Numbered from the stretch's first letter, positions 1-9,124 are shown. The stretch: 64,000 nt of DNA from Pseudomonas poae (GCA_028869255.1 CP110972.1:1927001-1991000), one strand, 5' to 3'. Program-made: numbers and translations. Notes: generated by a model not told the origin, from the sequence alone.

Positions 1-509
1 GGCGTGCGCGAGGTGATCAGCGTCCAGCCATTGGCCTTGCACTGCTTGACCTCGGCATCTACCCAACCGGCGGCACCGGCGTTTTCCAGGTCGATGCGCA
101 CGCTTTTGTAGGAGGTCAGGGTCTTGCCCTTGATCACGCCCGCATCGATCAGCGCCCACGGCCCGTGACAGATTGCGGCCACGGTTTTGCCGGCCTTGAC
201 GAAGTCGTTGATCAGCCGCAGCGCGGCAGCGTCCTGGCGCAGGGTGTCGGCGTTGACGGTGCCGCCGGGGATCACCAGCGCGTCAAAGTCGCTGCTGGCC
301 ACGTCCGACAGTTGCACGTCGGACTCCACGGTTTGGTCCTTTTCGGTGTCGCCGACAAAGGTCTGGGTGGTGCCGCCTTTGCTGGAACCGTGGGTTACCG
401 TCGCGCCGTAGCCGCGCAATGCTTCCAGAGGCTTGAGCAGCTCGTCGCGTTCGATGCCGGTGTTGGAGGTGATGATCAGGATGTGCTTGCCGTTGAGTGT
501 CGAACTCAT
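1..509 (-). CDS. PfpI/DJ-1 family type 1 glutamine amidotransferase-like protein (3' end outside window)
   Basis: The reverse strand reads from ATG at 509 off the window edge; about 169 codons are visible with no stop. The N-terminus (MSSTLNGKHILIITSN) is the first beta strand of the class I amidotransferase fold. About residue 108 onward comes ICHGPW, the nucleophile-elbow motif of PfpI/YhbO/DJ-1 proteins with its Cys. An earlier segment VIPGGTVNAD fits the family GG-loop. Relatives act as chaperones, glyoxalases or proteases on damaged proteins; the substrate here cannot be told. The C-terminus lies outside the window, so the last catalytic elements are not seen. Confidence 0.85.
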   Translation of the reverse strand, partial: MSSTLNGKHILIITSNTGIERDELLKPLEALRGYGATVTHGSSKGGTTQTFVGDTEKDQTVESDVQLSDVASSDFDALVIPGGTVNADTLRQDAAALRLINDFVKAGKTVAAICHGPWALIDAGVIKGKTLTSYKSVRIDLENAGAAGWVDAEVKQCKANGWTLITSRT

Positions 510-711
510 GATTGAGTGTCTCCCGATGGGTGGATTGCAGAAACGATATGGGGAGTGGATCGAGTTCGAGCGGCAAAGGTTTAAATTAATTTGCGCTTAT
601 TTCTCCAATGGTCAGTCACGGCAATTTCCTTGAACTATCAACATCTGAAGGCCTCTGCTGCATAGGTGCCTGCGGCTTTTTGCAGGGCTTGAACAACCAG
701 GAGAATTCAAC

Positions 712-936
712 GTGACCGATCACCAGACTGCCGATAAAACCCCAGACCCCATCAGCTCCGAACAGGCGCAAAAAGGCACGGACAAAGCCGCCAAGGGCGA
801 GACCCTGGAGCACCCGAACCCCAAGACCGAAACGGTCGATAAGGTGCTCACCCCTACGTCGATAAAACAAACCGAGCGCCAGACCGACGCCATCAACGAG
901 CAGGCCGCCAAGGTCGAGCGTAAGTTGGGCCACTGA
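712..936 (+). CDS. Small hydrophilic protein of unknown function
   Basis: A 74-residue product starting at GTG, with a good ribosome site (AGGAGA about 6 nt upstream). It is very polar and rich in Lys, Glu, Thr and Gln, with no membrane segment, no Cys and no hydrophobic core, so it is probably disordered or helical in part (C-terminal TERQTDAINEQAAKVERKLG). It ends 2 nt before the ATG of the next gene at 939, so the two are probably co-translated. I do not recognise a family. Codon use matches the surroundings. Confidence 0.7.
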   Translation: MTDHQTADKTPDPISSEQAQKGTDKAAKGETLEHPNPKTETVDKVLTPTSIKQTERQTDAINEQAAKVERKLGH

Positions 937-938
937 GC

Positions 939-1370
939 ATGGCCAAGGCTATTTCGGCGTCTGAACTGGGCATCGAGCTCAAGCCCGAGGATGACGCCGG
1001 CCTGTTCAAGTGGTTTGTCGCCAGCTTCCTGATGGGCAAGCGCATCCAGGCGCCCATTGCGGCGCAGGCGTACAGAGTGATTGTCGAGGAACAGGGGCGC
1101 GATACGCCGCGCAAGCTGCAGCACTGCACGTCGCGTGAGCTGGTCTCGATGCTGGGGCGTGCGCATTACGTGCGTTACGACGAGTCCACCGCTCAGCGCC
1201 TGTTGGACCTGAGCGCCAAGCTCAACGCCGAGTACGCCGGCAAGATCACCCACATCCGCAGCGCCAGCGAAGACCGCCAGGCGTTCGAAAAACGCCTGGG
1301 GGAATTCGACGGCGTGGGGCCCAAGACCATCGAGATTTTCATGCGCGATGCGGCGAAGGTGTTGTTTTGA
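939..1370 (+). CDS. Small helix-hairpin-helix (HhH-GPD-like) protein
   Basis: A 143-residue product. Near the C-terminus (about residues 122-136) is FDGVGPKTIEIFMRD, a helix-hairpin-helix with the GVGPKT turn of the endonuclease III/AlkA superfamily. The N-terminal part (FKWFVASFLMGKRIQAPIAA) resembles the first helices of HhH-GPD glycosylases. The protein is shorter than a full glycosylase (about 200 residues) and stops about 10 residues after the HhH, so the catalytic Asp usually about 20 residues later is absent. It may bind DNA without cleaving. It lies 2 nt after the small hydrophilic gene. Confidence 0.7.
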   Translation: MAKAISASELGIELKPEDDAGLFKWFVASFLMGKRIQAPIAAQAYRVIVEEQGRDTPRKLQHCTSRELVSMLGRAHYVRYDESTAQRLLDLSAKLNAEYAGKITHIRSASEDRQAFEKRLGEFDGVGPKTIEIFMRDAAKVLF

Positions 1371-1384
1371 AGGCTGCGCCGTCC

Positions 1385-2170
1385 TTACTCGACCTCCACC
1401 CGCAGTACTTCCAAGCCTAACTGCTCATACGCCTCCACACTCGGCACATGCCACTCGGTGATCAGTGTGTGGATGCGATTGCAGGGCGCGACCACAAAGG
1501 GTTCTACCGCCCCCAGTTTGTCCGCCAGGGTCACCGCTATCACATGCGAGGCACTGTCGAGCAAGGCTTGTTTGACCGCCACCTCATCAAAATGCAGCGA
1601 GCTGATGCCCACTTGCGGATGCAGTGCGCACACGCCGGTAAACAGCAGGTCGGCCTTGATGCTCTGGATCAGGCGCACGGCTTCCTGGCCGCTGGTGGAC
1701 AAGGTGGCCGGGTTGAGCTGGCCACCGGCGAGGATTACTTTTACCTCGGGATGGTCCGCCAGGGCGATGGCAATCATCGGGGACGGCGTAACCACGGTAA
1801 GGCGGATCGAACGCGGCAATGACTGGGCGATCTGCAACGTGGTGGAGCCGGAATCGAACAGCACAATTTGCCCATCTTCAACGCGTTCAGCCGCCAGTTG
1901 TGCCAGGCGGCGCTTGGCCTCGTTGGTCTCGCCGACACGGGTGAAGAAGTCTTTGCCGGTGTCTTTGGGCCGGGGCAGGGCGCCGCCGTGCACGCGCTGC
2001 AACAGGCCGGCCGCGGCCAGTTCACCGAGGTCGCGGCGGATGGTGTCCTGGGACACGGCAAAATGCTCCACCAGTTCTGCGGCGGTGACTTTGCCGTCGC
2101 GTTCCAGTAGCAGCAGGATTTTTTGTTTGCGCAGTGAAGGCAGGTCGATGGCTTGATGAGTGCTGTGCAT
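1385..2170 (-). CDS. DeoR/GlpR-family transcriptional regulator
   Basis: A 261-residue protein. Residues about 12-68 form the DeoR winged helix (KILLLLERDGKVTAAELVEHF, then SQDTIRRDLGELAAAGLLQRVHGGAL, the family signature). The rest is a DeoRC sugar-phosphate sensor domain containing DSGSTTLQIA and VILAGGQLNPATLSTSG. DeoR-type proteins usually repress an adjacent metabolic operon until a phosphorylated sugar or related ligand binds. It is divergent from the 2-hydroxy-acid oxidase gene at 2292, with 121 bp between the starts, so that gene is the likely target. The ligand is not predictable. Confidence 0.9.
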   Translation of the reverse strand: MHSTHQAIDLPSLRKQKILLLLERDGKVTAAELVEHFAVSQDTIRRDLGELAAAGLLQRVHGGALPRPKDTGKDFFTRVGETNEAKRRLAQLAAERVEDGQIVLFDSGSTTLQIAQSLPRSIRLTVVTPSPMIAIALADHPEVKVILAGGQLNPATLSTSGQEAVRLIQSIKADLLFTGVCALHPQVGISSLHFDEVAVKQALLDSASHVIAVTLADKLGAVEPFVVAPCNRIHTLITEWHVPSVEAYEQLGLEVLRVEVE

Positions 2171-2291
2171 GGTTTTGCGCTTTTTTGCGGGTTTGTGCGA
2201 GGTTAGTCGCCGGCCGATATAAACGCAATGGCTGGTTGCGCAGCCGATGGGCGGTTACTCTCAGTGTTCAGTTCAGGGAGAGGTGACCTAG

Positions 2292-3452
2292 ATGTCGTTG
2301 ATCACAACCATCGAAGACTTACGCAAGCTGGCGCAAAAACGTGTCCCACGGATGTTTTACGACTACGCCGATTCCGGCTCCTGGACTGAGAGCACCTACC
2401 GGGCGAACGAGAGCGATTTTGCCCGCATCAAGTTTCGCCAGCGGGTGGCGCGCAATATCGACGAGCGCTCGATCCGCGCCAGCATGATCGGCCAGGACAT
2501 GGCCATGCCGGTCGCCCTCGCTCCCACGGGCCTGGCCGGCATGCAGCATGCCGATGGCGAGATTCTCACGGCCCGCGCCGCCGCCGCGTTTGGCCTGCGC
2601 TATACCTTGTCGACCATGAGTATCTGTTCGCTGGAAGACATTGCCGAGCACGTTGGCCAGCCGTTCTGGTTCCAGCTGTATGTGATGCGCGACCGCGCCT
2701 TTATCGAGCAATTGATCGAGCGCGCCAAGGCGGCCGGTGTGGATGCACTGGTGCTGACCCTGGACCTGCAGATTCTCGGGCAACGCCACAAGGACCTGAT
2801 CAACGGACTGTCGGCGCCACCCAGGCTGACCGTGCCGAATATCCTCAACATGATGACCAAGCCGCGCTGGGTGATGGGCATGCTCGGCACCAAACGCCAC
2901 GGGTTCGGCAATATCGTCGGGCATGTCAAAGGCGTGGCGGACATGAGCTCGCTGTCGTCATGGACCGCCCAGCAATTCGACCCACGGCTGAGCTGGGACG
3001 ATGTGGAGTGGATCAAGAAGTGCTGGGGCGGCAAGCTGATCATCAAGGGCATCCTCGATGTAGAGGACGCACGCCTGGCGGCGAACTCCGGCGCCGATGC
3101 ATTGGTGGTGAGCAACCACGGTGGCCGCCAGCTGGATGGCGCACCGTCGAGCATCAGCCAACTGCCGGCGATTGTAGAGGCGGTGGGCGAGCGCATCGAA
3201 GTGTGGCTGGACGGCGGCATTCGTTCCGGCCAGGACGTACTCAAGGCGATGGCGTTGGGCGCCAAAGGCACCATGATCGGGCGGCCGCATTTGTATGGTT
3301 TGGGCGCGATGGGTGAGGCAGGGGTGACCAAGGCGCTTGAGATCATCGCCCGCGAGCTCGATGTATCGATGGCGCTGTGTGGCTATAACGATATACGCGA
3401 TGTGAATCGGGAGATTTTGTTGCCCGGCACCTTTCCCGAAAACGGTTTTTGA
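2292..3452 (+). CDS. lldD: FMN-dependent L-lactate dehydrogenase / 2-hydroxy-acid oxidase (LldD-like)
   Basis: A 386-residue protein matching the full FMN-dependent alpha-hydroxy-acid dehydrogenase barrel. Visible motifs are APTGLAGM near residue 77, the FMN-binding LVLTLD near 154, the catalytic SNHGGRQLDGAPSS near 274-287 (active-site His, substrate-binding Arg) and WLDGGIRSGQDVLKA near 303. Members oxidise L-lactate or related 2-hydroxy acids to 2-oxo acids and pass electrons to quinones or oxygen. The gene stands alone beside a DeoR regulator, without lactate permease or lldR, so the substrate may be a lactate analogue rather than L-lactate itself. Confidence 0.87.
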   Translation: MSLITTIEDLRKLAQKRVPRMFYDYADSGSWTESTYRANESDFARIKFRQRVARNIDERSIRASMIGQDMAMPVALAPTGLAGMQHADGEILTARAAAAFGLRYTLSTMSICSLEDIAEHVGQPFWFQLYVMRDRAFIEQLIERAKAAGVDALVLTLDLQILGQRHKDLINGLSAPPRLTVPNILNMMTKPRWVMGMLGTKRHGFGNIVGHVKGVADMSSLSSWTAQQFDPRLSWDDVEWIKKCWGGKLIIKGILDVEDARLAANSGADALVVSNHGGRQLDGAPSSISQLPAIVEAVGERIEVWLDGGIRSGQDVLKAMALGAKGTMIGRPHLYGLGAMGEAGVTKALEIIARELDVSMALCGYNDIRDVNREILLPGTFPENGF

Positions 3453-3596
3453 GCAAAAAAATCGTAAAAAATTAAAAAGAGTTGTCCACGAAAACCGTGG
3501 GTATCTCTGTGGATAACTTTGCGAAGGCCCGGCAGGGTTGGCGATTTAACCTTCGGTTAATATTTGATCAAATTCTGACGAGGGCCAGTATGGGCA

Positions 3597-3627
3597 GGGT
3601 TTGCGCTTGACAGGCAAGCGCGAACCC
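3597..3627. terminator. Strong hairpin between convergent genes, likely terminator
   Basis: A 13-bp stem with one mismatch (GGGTTTGCGCTTG pairs with CAAGCGCGAACCC) around a 5-nt loop. It lies between the convergent oxidase (stop 3452) and hydrolase (stop 3646) genes. There is no U-run on either side, so its role as a terminator is inferred from position and stability only. Confidence 0.5.
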
Positions 3628-3645
3628 AGTGCCGAAAAGTGGTTT

Positions 3646-4572
3646 TTATGAGTCGCCGTTGTGGCCTGTGGAGTGCGTCACCACCTGCGCCGGCATTTTC
3701 TCTCGCATCAGCTTTTCCAATGCCTGAGCATAATTGCGACCGGCCAGGCTCATGCTGTTGTTATGTGTGGCGCCGGGTACCAGCAGTAACCGTTTGGGTT
3801 CCTGGGCGGCTTCAAACAATTGCTGGCTGAAACGCGGCGGCACGTACTGATCGGCAAGGCCGTGCACCACCAGCAGCGGCATATGCACGTCGGCAATTTT
3901 GTCGATGGAATCGAACTTCTGCGACAGCAACCAGCGCACCGGCAATGAGGTGTTGGCTACCGCCGTGGCTACATCCGCCAGGGAGGTGAAGGTTGATTCG
4001 ATTACCAGCCCGCGCACCGGTAGCGGCGTTTGCTTGCCCAGCTCGGCGGCCAGGTCGATGGCCACCGCGCCACCCAGGGAGTGGCCGTAGATCAGGCGTT
4101 TGCCCGGGTCGGGTTGCAGCACCTGGAAGCGTTCCCAGGCGATGCGCGCGTCTTCGTAGACGCTGGTTTCCGACGGCAAATCACCGTGGCTCTGGCCGAA
4201 ACCGCGATAGTCGATGGCCAGCACCGAGTAACCCAATGCATGCAATTGCTCGATGCGAAACAACTGCCCGGTAAGGTTCCAGCGCACGCCATGCAGGTAC
4301 AGAATCGCCGGCGCGTCCGGCTTGGCCGCCGGGTACCACCAGCCATGAATGTTCTGCCCCGATTTGAAACTGGCGGGCTTGAGTTCGAACTCCTGCACGG
4401 CCTTGGGCAAGCCGCTGTACCAACTGGCGGTGCCGGGTTCTATACGAAACACCAGCTCGCGCTCCTTGTGTTGCAGCGCGGCGCACCCCACCGGCAGGCC
4501 GACGATCAGCAACGCCATGCACAGCAGGGGCAGCCAGCGCAGGCTCAGGCGAGACAGAAAACGAGAGTGCAT
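3646..4572 (-). CDS. Alpha/beta hydrolase with N-terminal export or lipoprotein signal
   Basis: A 308-residue protein. The N-terminus has basic residues, a hydrophobic stretch (residues about 14-28) and LPVGC, an imperfect lipobox, so it may be a periplasmic lipoprotein. The body is an alpha/beta hydrolase: ILYLHG oxyanion region near residue 91, DYRGFGQS, nucleophile elbow GHSLGG near 165, an Asp in HGLADQYVPP and a His in GATHNN near 269. This is the BEM46/YfhR-like subgroup; the substrate is unknown. It is transcribed towards the oxidase gene. Confidence 0.85.
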   Translation of the reverse strand: MHSRFLSRLSLRWLPLLCMALLIVGLPVGCAALQHKERELVFRIEPGTASWYSGLPKAVQEFELKPASFKSGQNIHGWWYPAAKPDAPAILYLHGVRWNLTGQLFRIEQLHALGYSVLAIDYRGFGQSHGDLPSETSVYEDARIAWERFQVLQPDPGKRLIYGHSLGGAVAIDLAAELGKQTPLPVRGLVIESTFTSLADVATAVANTSLPVRWLLSQKFDSIDKIADVHMPLLVVHGLADQYVPPRFSQQLFEAAQEPKRLLLVPGATHNNSMSLAGRNYAQALEKLMREKMPAQVVTHSTGHNGDS

Positions 4573-4735
4573 GAAGGTTCCATGGGCAAAGGTGAAGCAG
4601 GGTTTTTACCAGATGGCCTGGGCGGGCAGGAATTAATTCGACGGTCGCCCACCGGGATTGCTTGCAAAGTGTTACAGCATTGAACAACCCACGCCCGGGT
4701 TGTTAGGGTGGGCGGCCGAACAGGAGAGCAAGCAC

Positions 4736-5581
4736 ATGGATTTCACAGGCAAAACTGCGATTGTCACCGGCGGCGCACGCGGGTTGGGGCTCAGCTATGC
4801 ACGGGCGCTGGCCCAGGCGGGTGCCCGAGTGGTGATCAGCGACATCGGCGCCGACAGCGTGGGCGCAGGCAGCGACGCTTCGGTGGTGCAGGCGGCGGCC
4901 CAGGCGCTGCAAGCCGAAGGGCTGGCGGTGATCGGGCACGGCGGCGACGTGTCCACGGATGAGGGCTGCCGGCAACTGATCGCCTCTGCCATCGAGGCAC
5001 ACGGGCAGCTCGATATCCTGATTCATAACGCCGGCTGGGTCGGTTACCAGAACATTCAAGACCTGGATGCCGCGTTCCTGCAACGCGCCATGGACATCAA
5101 CCTGTACGCGCCGCTGTGGCTGTGCAAACACGCCTGGCCGCACCTGCTGCGTTCATCTGCGCCGCGCATCATTCTCACCACCTCCGACCGGGCCATGTAT
5201 GCGCAGTATGAGCAGACCGGCCTGGTGGCCTACAGTGCCGGCAAGATGGCGCAGTTGGGCATCATGAATGCGCTGAGCCATGAGGGCACCGAGGCCGGCA
5301 TCAAGGTCAATGCGATTTCGCCGGTGGCCAAGACGCGCATGTGGGGCGTCACCGAAGCGCCGGATGAGCTCAAGCCGGAGTGGGTGACGCCGGGGGTGGT
5401 GTTTCTTGCTTCCGCGCAGTGCCTGGACACGGGCTACATCCTGCGTGCCAGCAATGGGCAATTCACTGCCACGCGTTTCACTGAAAACCCTGGGGTGGAT
5501 TACCCGCGAGACCTGGCACGGGTCAGGGCCGGCACTGCTGAAGCCGTTGCCGCTGCGTGGCACCACATCAAACAAGCGTGA
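4736..5581 (+). CDS. Short-chain dehydrogenase/reductase (SDR)
   Basis: A 281-residue protein. I start it at ATG 4736, preceded by AGGAGAG, because the protein then begins [13 protein letters not shown] as classical SDRs do. The cofactor motif TGGARGLG is at residues 11-18, the structural HNAGW near 96, the catalytic Ser region TTSDRAM near 143 and the catalytic YSAGK near 161-165. The form with an insert between the first strand and helix resembles the multifunctional-enzyme-type 3-hydroxyacyl-CoA dehydrogenases. It reduces or oxidises a carbonyl/alcohol with NAD(P); the substrate is unknown. The Nudix gene starts 5 nt downstream. Confidence 0.88.
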   Translation: MDFTGKTAIVTGGARGLGLSYARALAQAGARVVISDIGADSVGAGSDASVVQAAAQALQAEGLAVIGHGGDVSTDEGCRQLIASAIEAHGQLDILIHNAGWVGYQNIQDLDAAFLQRAMDINLYAPLWLCKHAWPHLLRSSAPRIILTTSDRAMYAQYEQTGLVAYSAGKMAQLGIMNALSHEGTEAGIKVNAISPVAKTRMWGVTEAPDELKPEWVTPGVVFLASAQCLDTGYILRASNGQFTATRFTENPGVDYPRDLARVRAGTAEAVAAAWHHIKQA

Positions 5582-5586
5582 ACCCT

Positions 5587-6200
5587 ATGACCTCTTTGAG
5601 CAAAGCCCCCGCCATGGATAACAACCCCGTTCGTATTACTGCCGAACAGACCCTTTCTGACAACTGGTATGTGTTGAAGAAGTACACCTTTGACCTGCGC
5701 CGCCGCGATGGCAGTTGGCAAACCCAGACCCGCGAGGTGTATGACCGGGGCAATGGCGCGACTTTGCTGCTGTACAACCGTGAGCAGCGCACGGTGCTGC
5801 TGATTCGCCAGTTTCGTCTGCCTACGTTTGTCAATGATTACCCCGGTTACCTGATCGAAGCGGCGGCGGGGTTGTTGGACAATGCGAGCCCTGAAGAGCG
5901 TATTCGCCTGGAGGCTGAGGAAGAGACCGGGTATCGCGTAGGGCATGTGGAGAAGATCTATGCGGCGTTCATGAGCCCGGGGTCGGTGACTGAGCGGGTT
6001 CACTTTTTTATGGGTGAGTATCAGCCGGGGGATCGGGTTGGCGCTGGCGGGGGCTGGAGGAGGAGGGGGAGGATATCGAGGTGCTTGAGTTGGGGTTTGA
6101 GCAGGCGTTGGGGATGGTGCGCAGTGGGGAGATTGTGGATGGGAAGACCATTATGTTGTTGCAGCATTTGGAGTTGAGGATGTTGAGGGAGGGGTGGTGA
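5587..6200 (+). pseudogene. Nudix hydrolase of NudK/ADP-ribose type, frameshifted
   Basis: From ATG 5587 the reading is a NudK-like Nudix protein ([21 protein letters not shown], then [19 protein letters not shown]). It changes to nonsense after the residues DRVGAGGG. One base out of phase the family C-terminus continues ([20 protein letters not shown] up to the TGA at 6198). Adding one G to the G5 run at 6049-6053 would restore about 204 codons. NudK-type enzymes hydrolyse GDP-mannose or ADP-ribose. The Nudix box also has Leu in place of the usual Arg of the RE pair (IRLEAEEE), which could weaken catalysis independently. The frameshift may be real or a sequencing error. Confidence 0.8.
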
Positions 6201-6242
6201 CGGGGTTGGGTGTCTATCCGTGCCTGCGGTAACGGCCTCCTA

Positions 6243-6572
6243 GGGTTCCGCTCTTACAGCGGGTCATTATCACGATCAAAAGCCTCGGTAAGGATGTAGG
6301 CAAAGCAAAGCGAGGCGACCTGATGCTTGAAGCCGTACTCGGTTCAAATGTGGGAGCTGGCCTGCGAAAGCATCAACTCGGTTTGCCTGACGTACCGAGT
6401 TGCCAGCATCGCAGGCAAGCCAGCGCCCACAGAAAAGCACCTCATGGCGGCGGCCCACGGATTCAAGTCGGAGTGCTGGCACACCGAGCCTAAGCGAGGT
6501 GTCGAGTGGTGGGGCACGAGCGCTTTTACTTTCAGAAAGACCCAAAAGTAACCCGCTGTAAGAGCGGAACCC
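6243..6572. repeat. 330-bp element bounded by perfect 22-bp inverted repeats (MITE-like)
   Basis: Positions 6243-6264 (GGGTTCCGCTCTTACAGCGG and two more bases) are the exact reverse complement of 6551-6572. The similarity extends weakly outward (GGCC on both sides). The inside has no convincing gene; short open frames read through low-information sequence and include a REP pair at 6350-6431. The gap between the Nudix gene and the ABM gene (about 500 bp) is largely this element. It looks like a small non-autonomous or decayed repeat of the kind scattered in Pseudomonas genomes. Confidence 0.65.
6350..6431. repeat. REP doublet (inverted pair)
   Basis: An inverted pair of REP units with the core GTGGGAGCTGG...GCGAAAG at the left and its imperfect complement TCGCAGGCAAGCCAGC at the right. 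It is nested inside the 22-bp inverted-repeat element. Confidence 0.75.
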
Positions 6573-6698
6573 ATAGTGGCCATCACCCAAATAACGGATA
6601 GGTACCCACCCCCCAAACAGCACGTACATCCAATTTTTCCCCACCCCATCCCCCGCAAACTCCCTCATCGCTGAAATTTCAAGGCAGAGGGGCAAACC

Positions 6699-7289
6699 AT
6701 GGACCCAGCACTCAAAACCGGGCCCGACGAAGTCGTCACCCTGGTCGTCAAACACCTGATCAAACAAGGCCGCGAAGCCGACTACGAAGCCTGGCTGCGC
6801 CGTATCGTGCGCATCGCCGGCGACCGCCCAGGTCACCTCGGCGTGGATGTAGTACGCAGCAAACAGAACGGCCTGGCCCTGTTCACCTGCGTATTGCGCT
6901 ACCGCTCCACCGATGACCTGGAAACCTGGCTCGACTCGCCCGAGCGCAAAACCCTGATCACCGAAGCCACGCCCATGCTAGCCGACGGCGACAAGACCGA
7001 AATCGGTGGCCTCAACGAATTCTGGTTCAACCCCGAGAGCGAAAACGCCGCCAAGCCGCCGCGCTGGAAGCAGGCCGTGGTCACCCTGTGCGTGATCCTG
7101 CCGCTGACCTTGCTCGTACCGATTGTGTGGGGCCCGATCCTGCGCCTGCACCCATTCCTGTCCAACTACGTCGTCGCCACCTTCCTGGTGACGGTGACCA
7201 TCGTGGTGCTGGTGGTCTACCTGCTGATGCCGGCGGCCACCCGTCTGTTCGCTCCCTGGCTCGAAGCCTCTGTAAAGGAAACCCTATGA
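6699..7289 (+). CDS. Antibiotic-biosynthesis-monooxygenase (ABM) domain protein with C-terminal membrane anchor
   Basis: A 196-residue protein. Residues about 13-100 form a ferredoxin-like ABM/dimeric alpha-beta barrel domain (VVKHLIKQGREADYEAWLRR, then GHLGVDVV). After a short linker come two hydrophobic helices (about 127-146 and 156-177), so the domain is held on the inner membrane. ABM domains act as small monooxygenases or quinone/aldehyde-binding domains. The stop overlaps the start of the amidohydrolase gene by 4 nt (ATGA), so the two are translationally coupled. Confidence 0.82.
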   Translation: MDPALKTGPDEVVTLVVKHLIKQGREADYEAWLRRIVRIAGDRPGHLGVDVVRSKQNGLALFTCVLRYRSTDDLETWLDSPERKTLITEATPMLADGDKTEIGGLNEFWFNPESENAAKPPRWKQAVVTLCVILPLTLLVPIVWGPILRLHPFLSNYVVATFLVTVTIVVLVVYLLMPAATRLFAPWLEASVKETL

Positions 7290-9124
7290 ACGCCGATCTG
7301 ATCCTGTTCAATGGCCAGTTCCACACTGTGGACCGTGAGAACCCCCGCGCGACCGCCGTCGCCATCCACCAAGGGCGCTTCGTGGCCGTCGGCACCGACG
7401 GTGAGGCCATGGCCCTGCGTGGCAGCGCCACCCAGGTGATCGACCTTAAGGGGCGCACGGTGATTCCCGGCCTTAACGACTCGCACCTGCACCTGATCCG
7501 TGGCGGGTTGAACTACAACCTCGAACTGCGCTGGGAAGGCGTGCCGTCCCTGGCCGATGCCCTGCGCATGCTCAAGGACCAGGCTGACCGCACCCCCACG
7601 CCGCAATGGGTGCGCGTGGTCGGCGGCTGGAACGAATTCCAGTTCGCCGAAAAACGCATGCCCACCCTGGAAGAACTCAACCAGGCCGCGCCGGACACTC
7701 CGGTGTTCGTGCTGCATCTGTACGATCGCGCCTTGCTCAACCGCGCTGCCCTGCGCGTGGCCGGTTACACCAAAGACACGCCGAACCCGCCGGGCGGCGA
7801 GATTGTGCGTGACAGCAACGGCAACCCCACCGGCATGCTGGTGGCGCGGCCCAACGCAATGATTCTGTATTCGACCCTGGCCAAGGGCCCGAAACTGCCG
7901 CTCGAATATCAGGTCAACTCGACCCGCCAGTTTATGCGCGAGCTCAACCGCCTCGGCCTTACCAGCGCCATCGATGCCGGCGGTGGTTTCCAGAACTACC
8001 CCGATGACTACGCGGTGATCGAGCAACTGGCCAAGGACGAACAGCTGACGGTGCGCATCGCCTACAACCTGTTCACCCAGAAGCCCAAGGAAGAACTCAG
8101 CGACTTCAAGAACTGGACCGGCAGCGTCACCCTGCACCAGGGCGATGACTACCTGCGCCACAACGGCGCCGGCGAAATGCTGGTGTTTTCGGCCGCCGAC
8201 TTCGAGGACTTCCTGGAGCCGCGCCCCGATCTGCCGCTGACCATGGAGCAGGAACTGGAGCCGGTGGTGCGGCATCTGGTGGAGCAGCGCTGGCCGTTCC
8301 GTCTGCACGCCACCTATGACGAATCGATCTCGCGCATGCTCGACGTGTTCGAGAAGGTCAACCGCGACATTCCGTTCAACGGCCTGCCGTGGTTCTTCGA
8401 CCATGCCGAAACCATCACCCCGCAAAACATCGAGCGGGTGCGCGCCCTCGGCGGTGGTATTGCGATCCAGGACCGCATGGCGTTCCAGGGCGAATACTTT
8501 GTGGAGCGTTACGGCGCCAAGGCCGCCGAAGCCACGCCGCCGATCAAGCGCATGCTCGCCGAAGGCGTACCGGTGGGGGCGGGCACCGATGCCACGCGGG
8601 TGTCGAGCTACAACCCGTGGACCTCGCTGTACTGGATGGTCAGCGGCCGCACGGTGGGTGGCCTGGAGCTGCACGCCGAAGGCTTGCCGCGCCTGACTGC
8701 GCTGGAACTGTTTACCCATGGCAGCGCCTGGTTCTCGTCCGAGCAGGGCAAGAAAGGCCAGATCAAGGTCGGGCAACTGGCGGACGTCGCCGCGCTCTCG
8801 GCGGATTTTTTCAGTGTCGATGAAGAAGCCATCAAGTGGATCGAATCGGTGCTGACAGTGGTCGGCGGCAAGGTGGTGTATGGCGCCGGCGACTTCGAGG
8901 ATTACGCACCGCCGCGTGTGCCGGTGCTGCCGGACTGGTCGCCGGTGGTCAAGGTGCCGGGGCACTGGCGTCCGACTTCACCTTTGCAAGCCCAGGTTCA
9001 CCAATGCAGCGGCCCTTGCGGCGTGCATTCCCACAGCCATGAAAAGGCCCGGCTTTCCAGCGTACCTGTCAGCGACTTCCAGGGTTTCTGGGGCGCGTTT
9101 GGCTGTTCGTGTTTTGCTTTCTGA
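7286..9124 (+). CDS. Amidohydrolase family 3 (YtcJ-like) metal-dependent hydrolase
   Basis: A 612-residue protein. ATG 7286 overlaps the ABM stop. The N-terminal composite domain (LILFNGQFHTVDRENPRATA) leads to VIPGLNDSHLHL near residue 62, the metal-binding HxH of the amidohydrolase superfamily. Further metal or catalytic candidates are FRLHATYD near 336, FDHAET near 372 and GAGTDATRVSSYNP near 431. The C-terminal tail is Cys/His-rich (CSGPCGVHSHSH) and ends in a Cys-containing hydrophobic segment, unusual for the family. Members hydrolyse amide or ester bonds of small molecules; the substrate is unknown. An isochorismatase-like gene follows 21 nt later. Confidence 0.87.
   Translation: MNADLILFNGQFHTVDRENPRATAVAIHQGRFVAVGTDGEAMALRGSATQVIDLKGRTVIPGLNDSHLHLIRGGLNYNLELRWEGVPSLADALRMLKDQADRTPTPQWVRVVGGWNEFQFAEKRMPTLEELNQAAPDTPVFVLHLYDRALLNRAALRVAGYTKDTPNPPGGEIVRDSNGNPTGMLVARPNAMILYSTLAKGPKLPLEYQVNSTRQFMRELNRLGLTSAIDAGGGFQNYPDDYAVIEQLAKDEQLTVRIAYNLFTQKPKEELSDFKNWTGSVTLHQGDDYLRHNGAGEMLVFSAADFEDFLEPRPDLPLTMEQELEPVVRHLVEQRWPFRLHATYDESISRMLDVFEKVNRDIPFNGLPWFFDHAETITPQNIERVRALGGGIAIQDRMAFQGEYFVERYGAKAAEATPPIKRMLAEGVPVGAGTDATRVSSYNPWTSLYWMVSGRTVGGLELHAEGLPRLTALELFTHGSAWFSSEQGKKGQIKVGQLADVAALSADFFSVDEEAIKWIESVLTVVGGKVVYGAGDFEDYAPPRVPVLPDWSPVVKVPGHWRPTSPLQAQVHQCSGPCGVHSHSHEKARLSSVPVSDFQGFWGAFGCSCFAF

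Noticed and set aside
3508..3516. Perfect DnaA-box-like 9-mer TGTGGATAA
   Set aside because: A single site, without further boxes, an AT-rich unwinding region or dnaA/gidA neighbours; not an origin.
6327..6551. 74-codon open frame inside the inverted-repeat element
   Set aside because: It reads through REP and repeat sequence with no ribosome site; such frames are common artefacts in Pseudomonas REP regions.
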